Assembly: GCA_051294375.1 (NCBI GenBank)
Contig: CM119264.1
Location: 222,148 to 286,147 of the forward strand
Length of the DNA: 64,000 nt
Direction of reading: 5' to 3'
Origin: Paraspadella gotoi
Lineage: Eukaryota; Chaetognatha
Position numbers and translations under genes: made by a program
In this document: positions 21,801-33,172 of the stretch, in pieces
How the letters are laid out: the number at the start of each line of letters is the position of its first letter
Position numbering within the stretch: position 1 is the first letter of the stretch
Notes under the pieces: model-generated
Database searches by the model: none
Told to the model about the DNA's origin: nothing
The model's input: the letters and a program-made list of their open reading frames with translations, nothing else

Positions 21801-22147
21801 TGTCCGCGTTAAAGAATCGCCAAAGCAAAAGCAATAAAACAAAAAAAAAAAAAAAATTCATCGAATTGAAATTCGATTTTATTTTATATCGAGACACAAT
21901 TTCCCGACGACGACGAAGACGACGACGACGACGACGACGACTACGACCGACGATTCTGACCCTAACTATTCCGCAATCGGATTTCAATTTATTCTTTCGC
22001 TTCACAAATCATCACAGACTAATCACTATTTTCTATCCTAAGAGAAAAACTCTTCTCAACCTTTGATGTTTAATCTTTCTCCAGCATTTATGTTGTCACC
22101 TAATCTTTCTTCAGCAACATCGTTTGTTCAATACATACACTACAACA

Positions 22148-22167
22148 CTTTCTCTCTCTCTCTCTCT

Positions 22168-22205
<38 letters not shown>

Positions 22206-22414
22206 ATTTCGCTCTAGCTCCCCACCTGCTTTCTCCTCTTTCCCTTTCCCTCTGCCTTTCTCTCCTCCCTCCCCTCCTCCCTCTCTCTATTTCTCTGTCT
22301 CGCTCTCTCTCTCGCTCTTCTCTCTCTCCTATACTCAATCCTGCTTCGGAACAAAAGGTTAAAAATCTGTGTTGGAACGCGAATGGAGGTCAAAGCGAGC
22401 AGAGAGAGAGAGAA

Positions 22415-22460
<46 letters not shown>
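22148..22460. repeat. CT then GA arrays, block copy 2
   Basis: Counterpart of 13.10-13.40 kb: (CT)n at 22148-22330 and (GA)n at 22400-22459. Confidence 0.9.
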
Positions 22461-22461
<1 letters not shown>

Positions 22462-22910
22462 CGGTCTCGAATTTCTCGATATAAACATCGCCCACTGTAC
22501 GGTTCGTTAGTTAACCTTATCGAATTTTTTTTCCGCGATTTTTTTCGGTCACAACAATAAAAATAACAGTAGCTGCAGCAGCACGCCAGAGATAGCAGAA
22601 AATCCCAGTTTAAAGCAATTTTACAACAATAGTACATAACAAATATACGAGTCGCAGGTAGTAATTAATAGATTACGTAATGTAATAATAGCATTCGTTT
22701 TAATATTTGTCCTAAGATAAATAAAGGTTTCATAGTAAATTTCATATGTTGGAGTCATTTTCAAGCATCACTTAAGGCTTTGACGAAATGGATCGGAGAG
22801 TTAGCCATTACCACCTTATTAATTGAGTTAAGCCATTACAAACTTATTAATTGAGTTAAGCCATTACCACCATATTAATAGAGTTAAACCATTACCACCT
22901 TAATAATTGA

Positions 22911-23173
22911 GAACTATGGCAACGGGAGGATAACCTGTGATACCCGGGGCGCGGGGTAATCTCACCAACTGGCGTAGGGGCTGCGGACCCTCAGTGACCG
23001 CCATCCTGTCACTGGCATGTTTATACCGGCACCGTCACACATTTAAGCCAGAACCGGGATACCCAGGGATTGAACCCGGGACGCACGGATGGAATGAGAT
23101 GATTTAGCCTGCTCAGCCATTGAGACGAGCTGAGGACGGACAGCAGTGAGGCAGCTTAAGTCTTGCTGCCACA
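22911..23173 (-). mobile_element. SINE family 3, block copy 2, first element
   Basis: Counterpart of 13851-14124. Here the A-box complement CCTGCTCAGCCA is complete, so its three-base loss in the other block copy is recent or an error. Confidence 0.7.
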
Positions 23174-23379
23174 GATCCCCCACCAGACTTCTCCACAGGG
23201 GCCTCAATCCTGAGGAGAATGTCTGAGAGAAGGTTTTGTCTCATTGCCATAGTGAGACGAGCGGCGAGCGAGTCTGGAGCGTTACCAGAGAAGTAGGGCA
23301 TAGGCGTGATAGCATACCCTAAGCGACGTAAGCGTGGGCGCACGGTGCGCAGCGGTTGCGTGTTCGAGAGTAGGGCTCA

Positions 23380-23641
23380 CCACTTATGGCAACGGGAGGA
23401 TAGCTGTGATACCCGGGGCGGGGTATCTCACCAACTAGCGTAGGGGCTAGCGGACCCTCAGTGACCGCCTCCTGTCACTGGCATGTTTATACGGCACCGT
23501 CACATTTAAGCCAGAAACCGGGATACCCAGGGATTGAACCCGGGATGCACGGATGGAATGAGATGATTTAGCCTGCTCAGCCATTGAGAACGAGGCTGAG
23601 GACGGACAGCAGTGAGGCAGCTTTAAGTCTTGCTGCCACAG
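23380..23641 (-). mobile_element. SINE family 3, block copy 2, second element
   Basis: Best-preserved copy. On the minus strand the A box TGGCTGAGCAGG (complement 23572-23583) fits the pol III consensus TRGCNNAGYNGG fully. The B box GGTTCAATCC (complement 23531-23540) follows at normal spacing. Confidence 0.75.
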
Positions 23642-24218
23642 AACCTTATTAATTGAGTTAAGCTATTACCTCCTTATTAATTGAGCAGGGGGTACAATGG
23701 CAAGAAGTGTAATGTAATCTATCAATATATAGACTAATCTGAGACCAACTAAATGTTACTATGTAGAAAAAAAGGGGACACTCGCTTTCAAGCTGAATAG
23801 TTCTCACTGTTACTTTGTAATACGACGACCAAAATGATGATGAAAATGATGACGACCACAACGACGATGACTATGATGACGACCACAACGACGATGACTA
23901 TGATGACGACCACAATGACGATGACTATGATGACAACCACAACGCCTTCATGAGAGAGACATTGTTTCCGTCGTCATGGAAACTGCGTCACAATAATTTT
24001 TCGCTCGTGACTCTTCACATCATTATTCACGACGTTTTCCGAGACGACGTCACTAAAGGAAACGGCGCCGGGAAAAAAGAAAACGGCGCCGAAAAACAGT
24101 TACTTCCCTCGGAAAGCGGCGCTGTTTTGACGCCGACATTTCATACATTCGGTGACGGCATCTCGACCCGGCGTGGAACCGCTATTGTTATGGCGTTCAT
24201 CGGGGCGATAGTGAGAGC

Positions 24219-24224
<6 letters not shown>

Positions 24225-24267
<43 letters not shown>

Positions 24268-24405
24268 AGAGGAGAGAAGAGAGAGAGAGCAGAGTCAAAG
24301 GCGAGTAGTTTGAGGATTATGGGAGCCATAACAAAGGAATACGACTTTCAGGAATAAAAAGAGAGGAGAGAGGAGAGAGAGAGAGAGAGAGAGAGAGAAG
24401 GACAG
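24225..24405. repeat. GA arrays, block copy 2
   Basis: (GA)n at 24225-24290 and 24362-24400, shorter than their counterparts in copy 1. Confidence 0.9.
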
Positions 24406-24555
24406 AGAGGGAAGTAATTCTGGATCTTGTGTCCAGATATCACCTTATGGAACCAGAAAGAGCAATAATAACATAAGTTTTAGATTCGTACTTTTCACTT
24501 TTTTTATAAATGGTAAGTGACGTTATTGGGCTAATCTTACATATTTTCCCTTTTG

Positions 24556-24712
24556 TGACACGGTGGCTCATGCAGTAAGGCCATCAGCTCATGACCACGA
24601 CAAGCCAAGTTCAAAATTAACCCACTTGCTAATGTACGGTAACCGTGGTGACGGCTGTAAACCGCCGTGGAAAACCCGGTTCTAAACTAGGGCCAATCTA
24701 TGTCAATGGAGT
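24556..24712 (+). mobile_element. SINE family 1 diverged copy, block copy 2
   Basis: Nearly identical to 15.54-15.69 kb. Confidence 0.65.
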
Positions 24713-24832
24713 AGGTCAAAGTTTGATTTTATTCATTTCTGAGAAAACTTTCAATGGACCAAAATTTTCAAAAATGGCTAGAAGCACTAGTAAATATTTT
24801 TTTAATATTTAAAAGATATTTTGTTATCTCTC

Positions 24833-25242
24833 CTCGGATCAGTCTTTTTTAATCCTTTAAGTTGACCTTACCTGACCTTATCTTTTGACCATTCTAGTCG
24901 CTTTCTCGTGACTTTCTTTCGGCCGAAAACCTCGTCACTTGTCATTCGATCAGAATCATTTTTAAAGAAAAGATCGGCTGCGATTCCAATGATTTATTAC
25001 AAACATTTATTTGACATTTCATTGATTTGCCAAGGATTTATATCTCTACAAAAATACAAATAATTCACGATTTATTCTACATTTTTCGACGTTTTCTTTA
25101 CGCTTTAAGATTTAGTAAGATACTACGAAATCCTTGCTCCTTGTCAAAATCTGTTCATCCGACGGCCGACGCCTCGAACGCGCGACCCGCAGGCATAGAA
25201 AATGTGACGCCGTTTGCCTCTGATCGGCGCCGTTAATACCTC
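24833..25242. other. No gene seen
   Basis: Unique mixed sequence right of the duplicated block, becoming CpG-rich towards the gap (GACGGCCGACGCCTCGAACG). No domain, tRNA box or repeat identified. Confidence 0.45.
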
Positions 25243-25342
25243 NNNNNNNNNNNNNNNNNNNNNNNNNNNNNNNNNNNNNNNNNNNNNNNNNNNNNNNNNN
25301 NNNNNNNNNNNNNNNNNNNNNNNNNNNNNNNNNNNNNNNNNN
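25243..25342. other. Assembly gap of 100 N
   Basis: Exactly 100 undetermined bases, a common unknown-size placeholder. A GGAGAGA array borders its right side. Confidence 0.95.
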
Positions 25343-25622
25343 GGAGAGAAAGGAGTAGAGAGGGAGAGAGAGAGAGGAGATAGGGGGATTGACAGATGAC
25401 ACTTTCGGGAAAAAGGAGGAGGAGGAGGAGGAGGAGGAGGAGGGAGGTGAAGCTGTGTGAGACCAAATTCTGTGTGGATCTCAGGAAAAGACTAAGGATT
25501 GAATTTTGATGCAGAATTTCTTTCTTTCCTTCTTTCTCTCTTTCTTTATTTCGTTATTTCTTTCTTTCTTTTTATATATCTTTATTTCTATCTTTCTTTC
25601 TCTATTTATTTTATTCTTTTTT

Positions 25623-25661
<39 letters not shown>

Positions 25662-25882
25662 CTCTTTCTGTTTTTCTCTCTTTTTTCTTTCTCTCTTTCT
25701 GTCTTTTTCTTTTTTTCTTTCTTTCTTTTTTTCTTTCTTTCTTTCTTTCGTTCTTTATATCTCATCTGACCTACTGTCTGTCTGTTTTTTTGCATATTTG
25801 TCTGTCTGTCCATCTATCTTAAATCTTAATTTTTTTCCTCTTTTTTTTAAAATAATCTCTCTCTCTCTCTCCTCTCTCCTTC

Positions 25883-25914
<32 letters not shown>

Positions 25915-26006
25915 TCTCCTCTCTCTCTCTTTCCTTCTCTCTCTCTACTTTCTCTCTCTCTCCTTTCTCTCTCTCTCCTCTTTTTTTTTTTCTTTCTCCT
26001 CTCCCC

Positions 26007-26064
<58 letters not shown>

Positions 26065-26087
26065 TCTCTCTTCTCTCACCCTTTCTG

Positions 26088-26137
<50 letters not shown>

Positions 26138-26142
26138 GGTAA
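25343..26142. repeat. GGA, CTTT and CT arrays
   Basis: (GGA)n at 25415-25445, a pyrimidine tract of TTTC units at 25517-25750, a GTCTGTCTG stretch at 25775-25812, and (CT)n with CTCCT variants at 25855-26135. The polypyrimidine run is nearly unbroken for over 600 bases. Confidence 0.9.
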
Positions 26143-26219
26143 AAAAAAAAAATCCAAGTACAACGAACTTAGGTCTTAAACACAAGTAAGAACTCAGTAT
26201 TGACGTCGGCAGAAGTTTT

Positions 26220-26277
26220 TTCTTTTTTTCTTTATTCCTCTGCCTCTACTCTCTTTCTCTTTTTTCTTTCTCTCTCT

Positions 26278-26317
<40 letters not shown>

Positions 26318-26465
26318 CTTTCTTTTTTTGTTTTGCTCTTGGGCTTCTTATCGATGTTTTTCAAGGCGAAGGGATATTGTTTTCTCTTTCAGTCTCTTCT
26401 ACTCCTCCTCCTCTTCCTCCACCTCTTCCTCTTCCTCTTCCTTCTCCTCCTCTTTTTCAAATAGA
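26220..26465. repeat. CT arrays and CTCCTC tract
   Basis: (CT)n at 26268-26315 and a CTCCTCCTCTTCC tract at 26395-26455. Confidence 0.85.
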
Positions 26466-26542
26466 ATGATAAACTGACTGACAGACACCTAGCTTGTCGA
26501 ACAGTCAGAAAGCCCAGAAGTTCTCTCAGACTTTTTCAGTTG

Positions 26543-26780
26543 TCACCTAGTGGCTCATTGAGTAATACCATCAGCTCATGACCATTAGGTACCGGGATCG
26601 ATCCCCAATGGTACCTACCCTGCGAGAAGTGTGAAAACGGCCGTAAACCGCCTTGCGTGACCTGGAAAACCTACAAGCCTGGTTCTAAGCCCAGGACCCA
26701 TTCCATGGCTGCTAGAGGGGGTTAAAGACGATAGAATTCTTAAGCCCATCGATGCCATTTAGCGCCACATCAACATGTCA
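26543..26780 (+). mobile_element. SINE family 1 copy
   Basis: The head TAGTGGCTCATTGAGTAATA and ATCAGCTCATGACC leads to a tRNA-like GGGATCGATCCCC B-box region. The body follows with GTGAAAACGGCCGTAAACCG, ACAAGCCTGGTTCTAAGC, CAGGACC and CCATGGCTGCTAGAGGGGGT, then a tail of TTAAGCCCATCG and TTTAGCGCC. It is more complete than the 15.5-kb copy and lacks the 5' extension present at 40.05 kb. Confidence 0.75.
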
Positions 26781-26799
26781 ACATCCCGACCGGGGGGAA

Positions 26800-26895
26800 G
26801 AAAATAAAAATAGACAGATTGACAGTTGGACAGAAGAAAAACCAGTCCGACGGACAGACAGACAAATCCCTTGAGAGAGACGGATTACGACGGAC
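26800..26895. repeat. GACA-rich tract
   Basis: GACAGATTGACAGTTGGACAG and GACGGACAGACAGACAAAT, a degenerate version of the GTCTGTC tract on the other strand. It may be an H-family remnant, but the conserved boxes are missing. Confidence 0.5.
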
Positions 26896-27002
26896 TAATG
26901 GATAATCCTACTTTTTCTTTGTTTTTGCTAAGATTTCATTTTTTTTTTTTCGATTCGTGGCCTTCAACAATTTTGAATACTGATTTTCTTCCCTCGCGCG
27001 AA

Positions 27003-27003
<1 letters not shown>

Positions 27004-27036
<33 letters not shown>

Positions 27037-27264
27037 NNNNNNNNNNNNNNNNNNNNNNNNNNNNNNNNNNNNNNNNNNNNNNNNNNNNNNNNNNNNNNNN
27101 NNNNNNNNNNNNNNNNNNNNNNNNNNNNNNNNNNNNNNNNNNNNNNNNNNNNNNNNNNNNNNNNNNNNNNNNNNNNNNNNNNNNNNNNNNNNNNNNNNNN
27201 NNNNNNNNNNNNNNNNNNNNNNNNNNNNNNNNNNNNNNNNNNNNNNNNNNNNNNNNNNNNNNNN

Positions 27265-27296
<32 letters not shown>
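27004..27296. repeat. GA array interrupted by a 228-N gap
   Basis: (GA)n stops at 27036, N runs from 27037 to 27264, and (GA)n resumes to 27294. The assembler evidently could not traverse the array, so its true length is unknown. Confidence 0.95.
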
Positions 27297-27302
<6 letters not shown>

Positions 27303-28005
27303 GATAAAATGATGAAATGAACATTAAAAAAGGGAAAAAATAAGATTTTAAATAATAATAATAGACAAAAAATTATTGGAAGAGAAAAAATGAAAAAAGT
27401 CGAAACTTGACTCCATTTTTACTTCATTTTCATCTTTGCTTCATTTATTCATTTATTCTAACCGGACATTCCTTGATAAAGACAGACAGACGGACAATAC
27501 ATATATAACTGAGACCGACCGACCATTTTTTGATGTGGACATCGCCAGTGAATTTAAAAAATAAATAAATAAACAAAAAAGGAAAATTTAATAATAAAAA
27601 CAAACAATGAATAAATCCGGAGCCTTAAAAAAAACAAAAAAATGGATAAAAAAAATTTAAAAATAAGGATTAAAAATAATAATTCCTTTATTTCACAAAT
27701 TTGCAAATTTATAAATTGAAAAAGAAATTTACAACATTTTAACCATCTCTTTTTTCATCTTTTTTTTCCATCTTTTATTTCCATCTTTTATTTTGATATC
27801 TTCTTTCCATCTCTTTTTTCCTTATTTTCTTTCCATCCTTTCTTTCCATCTCTTCTTTCCATATTTCTTTTCCATCTTTCCAAAGTTGATATGGGGTCTT
27901 GCTTATTGTTTCCCTTTTGTAAATATGAAGGAGAGATTTTGGAGCCAAAGTCAATTTTGTTATCGCATCCATGGATTCTGTCATGAAATTCGATCTTAGG
28001 AAAAA
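27297..28005. repeat. AT-rich sequence with CCATCTTTT array
   Basis: Low-complexity AT-rich sequence with a GACAGACAGACGGACAAT tract at 27480-27497. At 27735-27885 lies a degenerate 12-15 bp pyrimidine minisatellite built on CCATCTCTTCTTT. No coding signal. Confidence 0.6.
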
Positions 28006-28009
28006 GACG

Positions 28010-28990
28010 ATAAGAAATATTGATAAATATTGAGAAGATGTAAAATGAAGAGAAATATTAAAAAAGGGATAAAAATTGAGAAATATTTAGAAGATGTAAA
28101 ATAAAGAGAAATATTAAAAAAGAGATAAAAATTGAGAAATATTTAGAAAATGCAAAATAAAGAAAAATATTAAAAAAGATATAAAAATTGAGAAATATTT
28201 AGAAATATTTAGAAGATGTAAAATAAAGAAAAATATTAAAAAATAGATAAAAATTGAGAAATTTTGAGAAATATTTAGAAAATGTAAAATAAAGAGAAAT
28301 ATTAAAAAATATATAAAAATTGAGAAATTTTGAGAAATATTTAGAAGATGTAAAATAAAGAGAAATATTAAAAAATATATAAAAATTAAGAAATTTTGAG
28401 AAATATTCAGAAGATGTAAAATAAAGAGAAATATTAAAAAATAGATAAAAATTGAGAAATTTTGAGAAATATTTAGAAGATGTAAAATAAAGAGAAATAT
28501 TAAAAAATAGATAAAAATTGAGAAATTTTGAGAAATATTTAGAAGATGTAAAATAAAGAGAAATATTAAAAAATAGATAAAAATTGAGAAATTTTGAGAA
28601 ATATTTAGAAGATGAAAAATAAATAGAAATATTAAAACAGAGATAAAAATTGAGAAATTTTAAGAAATATTTAGAAGATGTAAAATAAAGAGAAATATTT
28701 AAAAAGAGATAAAAATTAAGAAATTTTGAGAAATATTTAGAATGTGTAAAATAAAGAGAAATATTAAAAAAGAGATAAAAATTAAGAAATTTTGAGAAAT
28801 ATTTAGAAGATGTAAAATATAGAGAAATAATAAAAAAGAGATAAAAATTAAGAAATTTTGAAATTTTGAAATTTTGAAATTTTGAAATTTTGAAATTTTC
28901 ATCCGACGCTACGCCACAAATATTTAGAAGATGTAAAATAAAGAAAAATATTAAAAAAGAGATGAAAATGGACAAAAAGAGTGAAAAATT
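28010..28990. repeat. 66-bp (and 56-bp) AT-rich minisatellite
   Basis: About 15 units. The basic unit runs GAGAAATATTTAGAAGATGT, AAAATAAAGAGAAATATT, AAAAAATAGATAAAAATT. Units on the left (28050-28200) are about 56 bp. From 28240 on they carry an extra GAGAAATTTT and are 66 bp. Because 66 is 22 codons, the minus strand stays open for about 258 codons of Phe/Tyr/Ser-rich repeats. I treat that as an artefact of the period. A short array of GAAATTTT lies at 28858-28900. Confidence 0.9.
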
Positions 28991-29640
28991 GAAGTTAAAA
29001 ATTTAAAAAAAATTACGAAATGAAAAATAAAAAATAAAAATTGGATCAAAAGGGAGAATAATTTAACTTAATTTAATTTAATTTAATGGTGAAAACCCAA
29101 ATCATTTACTTTAAACCCTAAATAAGTGAATAAGGCAATTTTATATTTTTTTTGCGTTGTGTCTGAGTAGATTCGAAAAAAGTTGGAAATATTTAAATAT
29201 TGCAAAATTCAATAACATTATGTTGAACTCAACTCATAACATAACATAACATGACATAACATAACATAACAAAACATAACATAACTAATAACAGAAAAAA
29301 GAAAATAAAATGGTTTGCAAGCACAAAATATGTGAGCACAAATGCTTGGCAAATGCTTGGCAAATGCTTGGCAAACACGTGCGTCGATAAAAGTCAGAAA
29401 GAGAAATAATCAAAAAAACTGAAGAGAAAAATGAATTTTCGAATCTTTTTTTCAAAAATGCGTCGACAATGGGAGAAAAGCTGTTGTGAGAAGCGGTTGT
29501 GGGAAGCGGAAAGAAGCGGAAAGGAGCGGAAAGGAGCGGAGACAGACTGAAGCGGCCTCTATCGTCGCCTTATGATTATGGTTGAGTTTCTTTTCAACGT
29601 CGAACGCTGGGGAATTTTAAAGGCGTTTCATTTGAAAAGG
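28991..29640. repeat. Short arrays in AT-rich sequence
   Basis: TTAATTTAA units at 29062-29085, an ATAAC/ACATA pentamer array at 29233-29290, three TGCTTGGCAAA units at 29343-29376, and a GAAGCGGAAAGGAGCGGAAA array at 29490-29540. No gene seen. Confidence 0.7.
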
Positions 29641-29641
29641 C

Positions 29642-30080
<439 letters not shown>

Positions 30081-30082
30081 GG

Positions 30083-30262
30083 AGTCGGGCATTATCTAAG
30101 ATCACCGCGCTTATAAGCATGACATCTTCAGTTCAGTCATAATCAGCTCATGACCACTAGGTAGTGGGTTCAATCCCAACCCGGTTCCTACCCTGCGGGA
30201 ATCGTGAGGACGGCCGTAAGAAGTTACGGATAGTAGTCTTAAGCCCACTTAGCACCTTTTAC
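30083..30262 (+). mobile_element. SINE family 1 copy with 5' extension
   Basis: It begins GTCGGGCATTATCTAAG, as in the 40.05-kb copy, then AATCAGCTCATGACCACTAG, a good B box GGGTTCAATCCC (about 30167-30178), CTACCCTGCGGGAATCGTG and AGGACGGCCGTAAG. An internal deletion joins directly to AAGTTACGGATAGTAG and AAGCCCACTTAGCACC. The middle part (CCTGGTTCTAAGCCC block) is missing. Confidence 0.7.
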
Positions 30263-30824
30263 ACATTTATGGTATAATTGTATTGTCTGTTATTGCAAAT
30301 TTCTCTTATATCTTTTTTTTATCTATCTAATCTATAATTTCTTTTTTATCCCATATCTGATTGTTATAATAATACTAAATAATAATAATAATACTAAATA
30401 AGAAAGAATTGGTCGATCTCATTCGCAAATAATTTTATGTCCCATGGTTTATGTTCTCTTTTAGTATTAGGCCTATTTTTGTTTTTTTACTATTCTTGTT
30501 TATAATGTTTAGTAATTATTTTTTAATATTTTTACATAATTATGACAGTCATGTTTGAGAGTGTATTTCTATTCTGGCTGACCTTTTCAAAACTCATAAA
30601 TAGTTTAATTTTAAAAAGTGAAGCAAATAGTCATCCTGGATCAAGGGATGCACTCCCATAATAAAGTCCCATGCATAGAAAGTCAATGATCAAAATATTA
30701 TTGGTTTTACTCTAAGCATCTATCTCAAATATATTTTACTTTCGATTTCTTACTCTCCCCTGGCAAAGCGACTTCTCTCTCCCATAATCAAGATATTTTA
30801 TTACAACTTTTTCTCGTCAAAGTC
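30263..30824. other. No gene seen
   Basis: AT-rich, single-copy-looking sequence with ATAATAATAATAC near 30370. No coding or element signal. Confidence 0.45.
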
Positions 30825-31196
30825 GATTGAGAGAGAGAAATGAGAGAGAGGTGATGGTAGAAAGAGAAGAGCGAGGAGGAGAGGATTGAGAAGAGAGAAG
30901 AGAGAGAGAGAGAAAAGAGACAGAAATGGGGAAGTAAGATAGATTTTTTGGCAGCTGTTGACGAAGTTTTCCACGTTACGATCTCTCTCTCTCTCTCTCT
31001 TCTCCTCTCTCCTCATCCTCTCTCTCTCTCTCTCTCTCTCTCATCTCTCTCTGTCTCTCTCTCTCTCACACCAAAGTAGCTTTTAAATCGGAAAGGGAAG
31101 AGTCTTTATCGCAAACGACGATCACCGACGACTGACGAAGGTGGATGGACGACGACGAGACGACGACGACGACGAGACGACGACGACGAAATGAAA

Positions 31197-31249
31197 NNNN
31201 NNNNNNNNNNNNNNNNNNNNNNNNNNNNNNNNNNNNNNNNNNNNNNNNN
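31197..31249. other. Assembly gap of 53 N inside an ACG array
   Basis: The matching position in the second unit (about 32800-32830) is resolved as an ACG array with GATGATATAGACGGGACG, so this gap probably hides similar sequence. Confidence 0.9.
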
Positions 31250-31439
31250 ACGACGACGACGATAATGACGACGACGACGATGTTGACGCCGACGAAGACG
31301 ACATAAAAGTGAACGATTAACGATGAGACGAACTGTGAAGGTGAGAGCGAATCTTTGCCTTCGGTGAAGATCACGTGATGTCAGGTCGGGCGACTTTGAG
31401 GTGAGATCACCAGTGAGTGGGTGAGACGAAGTGAACCTC

Positions 31440-31512
31440 TCGTCGTGATGGGGTGAGAAGGTTCACTGGGGTGCACCGGGGTTCACCGGGGTTCATTTGG
31501 GTTCACTGGGAG
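31440..31512. repeat. GGGGTTCACTG short array
   Basis: AAGGTTCACTGGGGTGCACC, GGGGTTCACC and GGGTTCACTGGG units of about 10-11 bp. The counterpart lies at about 33016-33067. Confidence 0.7.
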
Positions 31513-31556
31513 AGACCAAGAATTTTCGTTCATTGTCACTGAGCGTCGAAGGTTGT

Positions 31557-31621
<65 letters not shown>

Positions 31622-31639
31622 ATTTATTGCTGAGGGCAG

Positions 31640-32105
31640 CTTATGGAATTTTTCGTGTCAAGGGCAGGGAAAAGACGCTTAAGGGCATAAAGTGATTAAG
31701 GGCAACTAAGGGCATAAATGGGAAAATGGGCAAGCTCTGTTCCCTTTAAGGGCAAATAAGCATAACCAAAGGCAAGCTCTGTTCCCTTTAAGGGCAAAGA
31801 AGCATAGCCAAGAGCAAGCTCGGTTCCCTTTAAGGGCGAAGAAAAGCATAAGAAGAGCAAGCTCTCTGTTCCTTTGAAGGGCAAATAAGCATAGACCAAT
31901 AGGCAAGATCCGTTCCCTTCTAGGGCAACAAAGCAAGTCAAGGGCAAGCTCTGTTTCCTTTAAGGGCCAAAGAAGCATAGCCAAGAGCAAGCTCTGTTCC
32001 CATTAAGAGCAAAGAAGCATAACCAATGGCAAGATCTCTTCCTTTTAAGGTAAAGAAGCATAGGCAAGAGAAAGCTCCTTTCCCTTTAAGGGCAAAGGAG
32101 TTTCT
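31640..32105. repeat. 42-bp minisatellite, unit 1
   Basis: About ten units of AAGAGCAAGCTCTGTTCCCT plus TTAAGGGCAAAGAAGCATAGCC. As 42 is 14 codons, all three frames of the minus strand tend to stay open, giving repeated Ala-Leu-Lys-Gly-Asn. This is not a gene. AGAGCAAGCTCT inside the unit is close to self-complementary. Confidence 0.9.
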
Positions 32106-32269
32106 TTTAGTCTTATGGACGCGAAATTAGGTGGGACGATTTTTAAAATTTCCCCGTCTTTTTATAATCGCTATTTTTATTTTTATTATATTTTTATTAA
32201 TTCTCTGTTGGCAGAAAATCGAGACAAAAAAAGGGATTAAGCAGAAAATCTCCTGGCAACGAACAGTAA

Positions 32270-32362
32270 ACGAACGACTACGCATGCGCGCGCGGGGGAA
32301 AGATGGCAACAGCGCGGACTGAAAAAAAAAGGTGCGCGCGCGAATGAGCGGAAATGTGCGTA
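32270..32362. promoter_or_regulatory. GC-rich block with NRF1-like and YY1-like words
   Basis: TACGCATGCGCGCGC resembles the NRF1 palindrome and GAAAGATGGCAAC resembles a YY1 core, followed by GGTGCGCGCGCGAATGAGCG. In animals such pairs occur at TATA-less promoters, but no transcript or gene start is visible here. The same block is in the second unit at about 33819-33905. Confidence 0.2.
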
Positions 32363-32425
32363 ACAACGATGAAAACATAAGAGCCAACTGAGCGCATAAA
32401 AATTATCAATGTGCGAACTTACAAA

Positions 32426-32617
32426 GAAGCGAGAGAGAGAAATGAGAGAGGAGGGAGGTAGAAAGAGAGAGAGGAGGAGGGAGAGGATTGGAGAGAGAGA
32501 GAAAGAGAGACGAGAGACGAAGAAGAAGACAAGAAAGGGGAAAAGAAGATAAGATTTCTCTTGCGCAGCGTTGGACGAAGGTTTCCCACGTTACGACTCT
32601 CTCCTCTCTCTTCTCTC

Positions 32618-32655
<38 letters not shown>

Positions 32656-33111
32656 CTCTGTCTCTCTCTCTCTCACACCAAGTAGCTTTAAATCGGAAAG
32701 GGAGAAGAGTCTTATCGCAAACGACGATCACCGACGACTGACGAAGGTGGATGGCGACGACGACGACGCGACGACGACGACGACGACCGAAATGAAAGAC
32801 GACGACGATGATATAGACGGGACGACGGCGACGACGACGATGTTGACGCCGACGAAGACGACAATAAAAGTGAACGATTAAACGATGAGACGAACGTGAA
32901 GGTGAGAGCGAATCTTTGCCTTCGTGAAGATCACGTGATGTCAGGTCGGGCGACTTTGAGGTGAGATCACCAGTGAGTGGTGAGAGAAGTGAACCTCTCG
33001 TCGTGATGGGGTGAGAAGGTTCACTGGGGTGCACGGGGTTCACCGGGTTTCATTTGGGTTCACTGGGAGAGACCAGATTTTCGTTCATTGTCACTGGAGC
33101 GTCGAAGTTGT

Positions 33112-33172
<61 letters not shown>

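Larger units (their letters stand above)
15841..24832. repeat. 9.0-kb duplicated block, copy 2
   Basis: Counterpart of 6827-15815, with the same element order throughout. Differences are mostly one-base indels and array-length changes, for example a shorter TTCG run and the missing GC insert in SINE 3. The telomere-like tract (16.79-17.12 kb) is the most altered part. Confidence 0.95.
30825..32425. repeat. 1.6-kb tandem duplication, unit 1
   Basis: Ordered content: a GA-rich start, (CT)n, an ACG array holding a 53-N gap (31197-31249), GTTCACTGGG repeats, (GA)n at 31560-31618, a 42-bp minisatellite (about 31640-32100) and a GC-rich block (32270-32360). The same order recurs at 32426-33975. 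Differences are mainly small indels. Confidence 0.9.

Noticed and set aside
23531-23583. A functional tRNA gene on the minus strand
   Set aside because: A and B boxes fit, but there is no complete cloverleaf with acceptor stem pairing. The sequence is one of four SINE copies with a shared body.
28199-28975. 258-codon Phe/Tyr/Ser open frame on the minus strand
   Set aside because: It comes from a 66-bp minisatellite with a period of 22 codons. Neighbouring 56-bp units break the frame, and the composition is purely that of the repeat.
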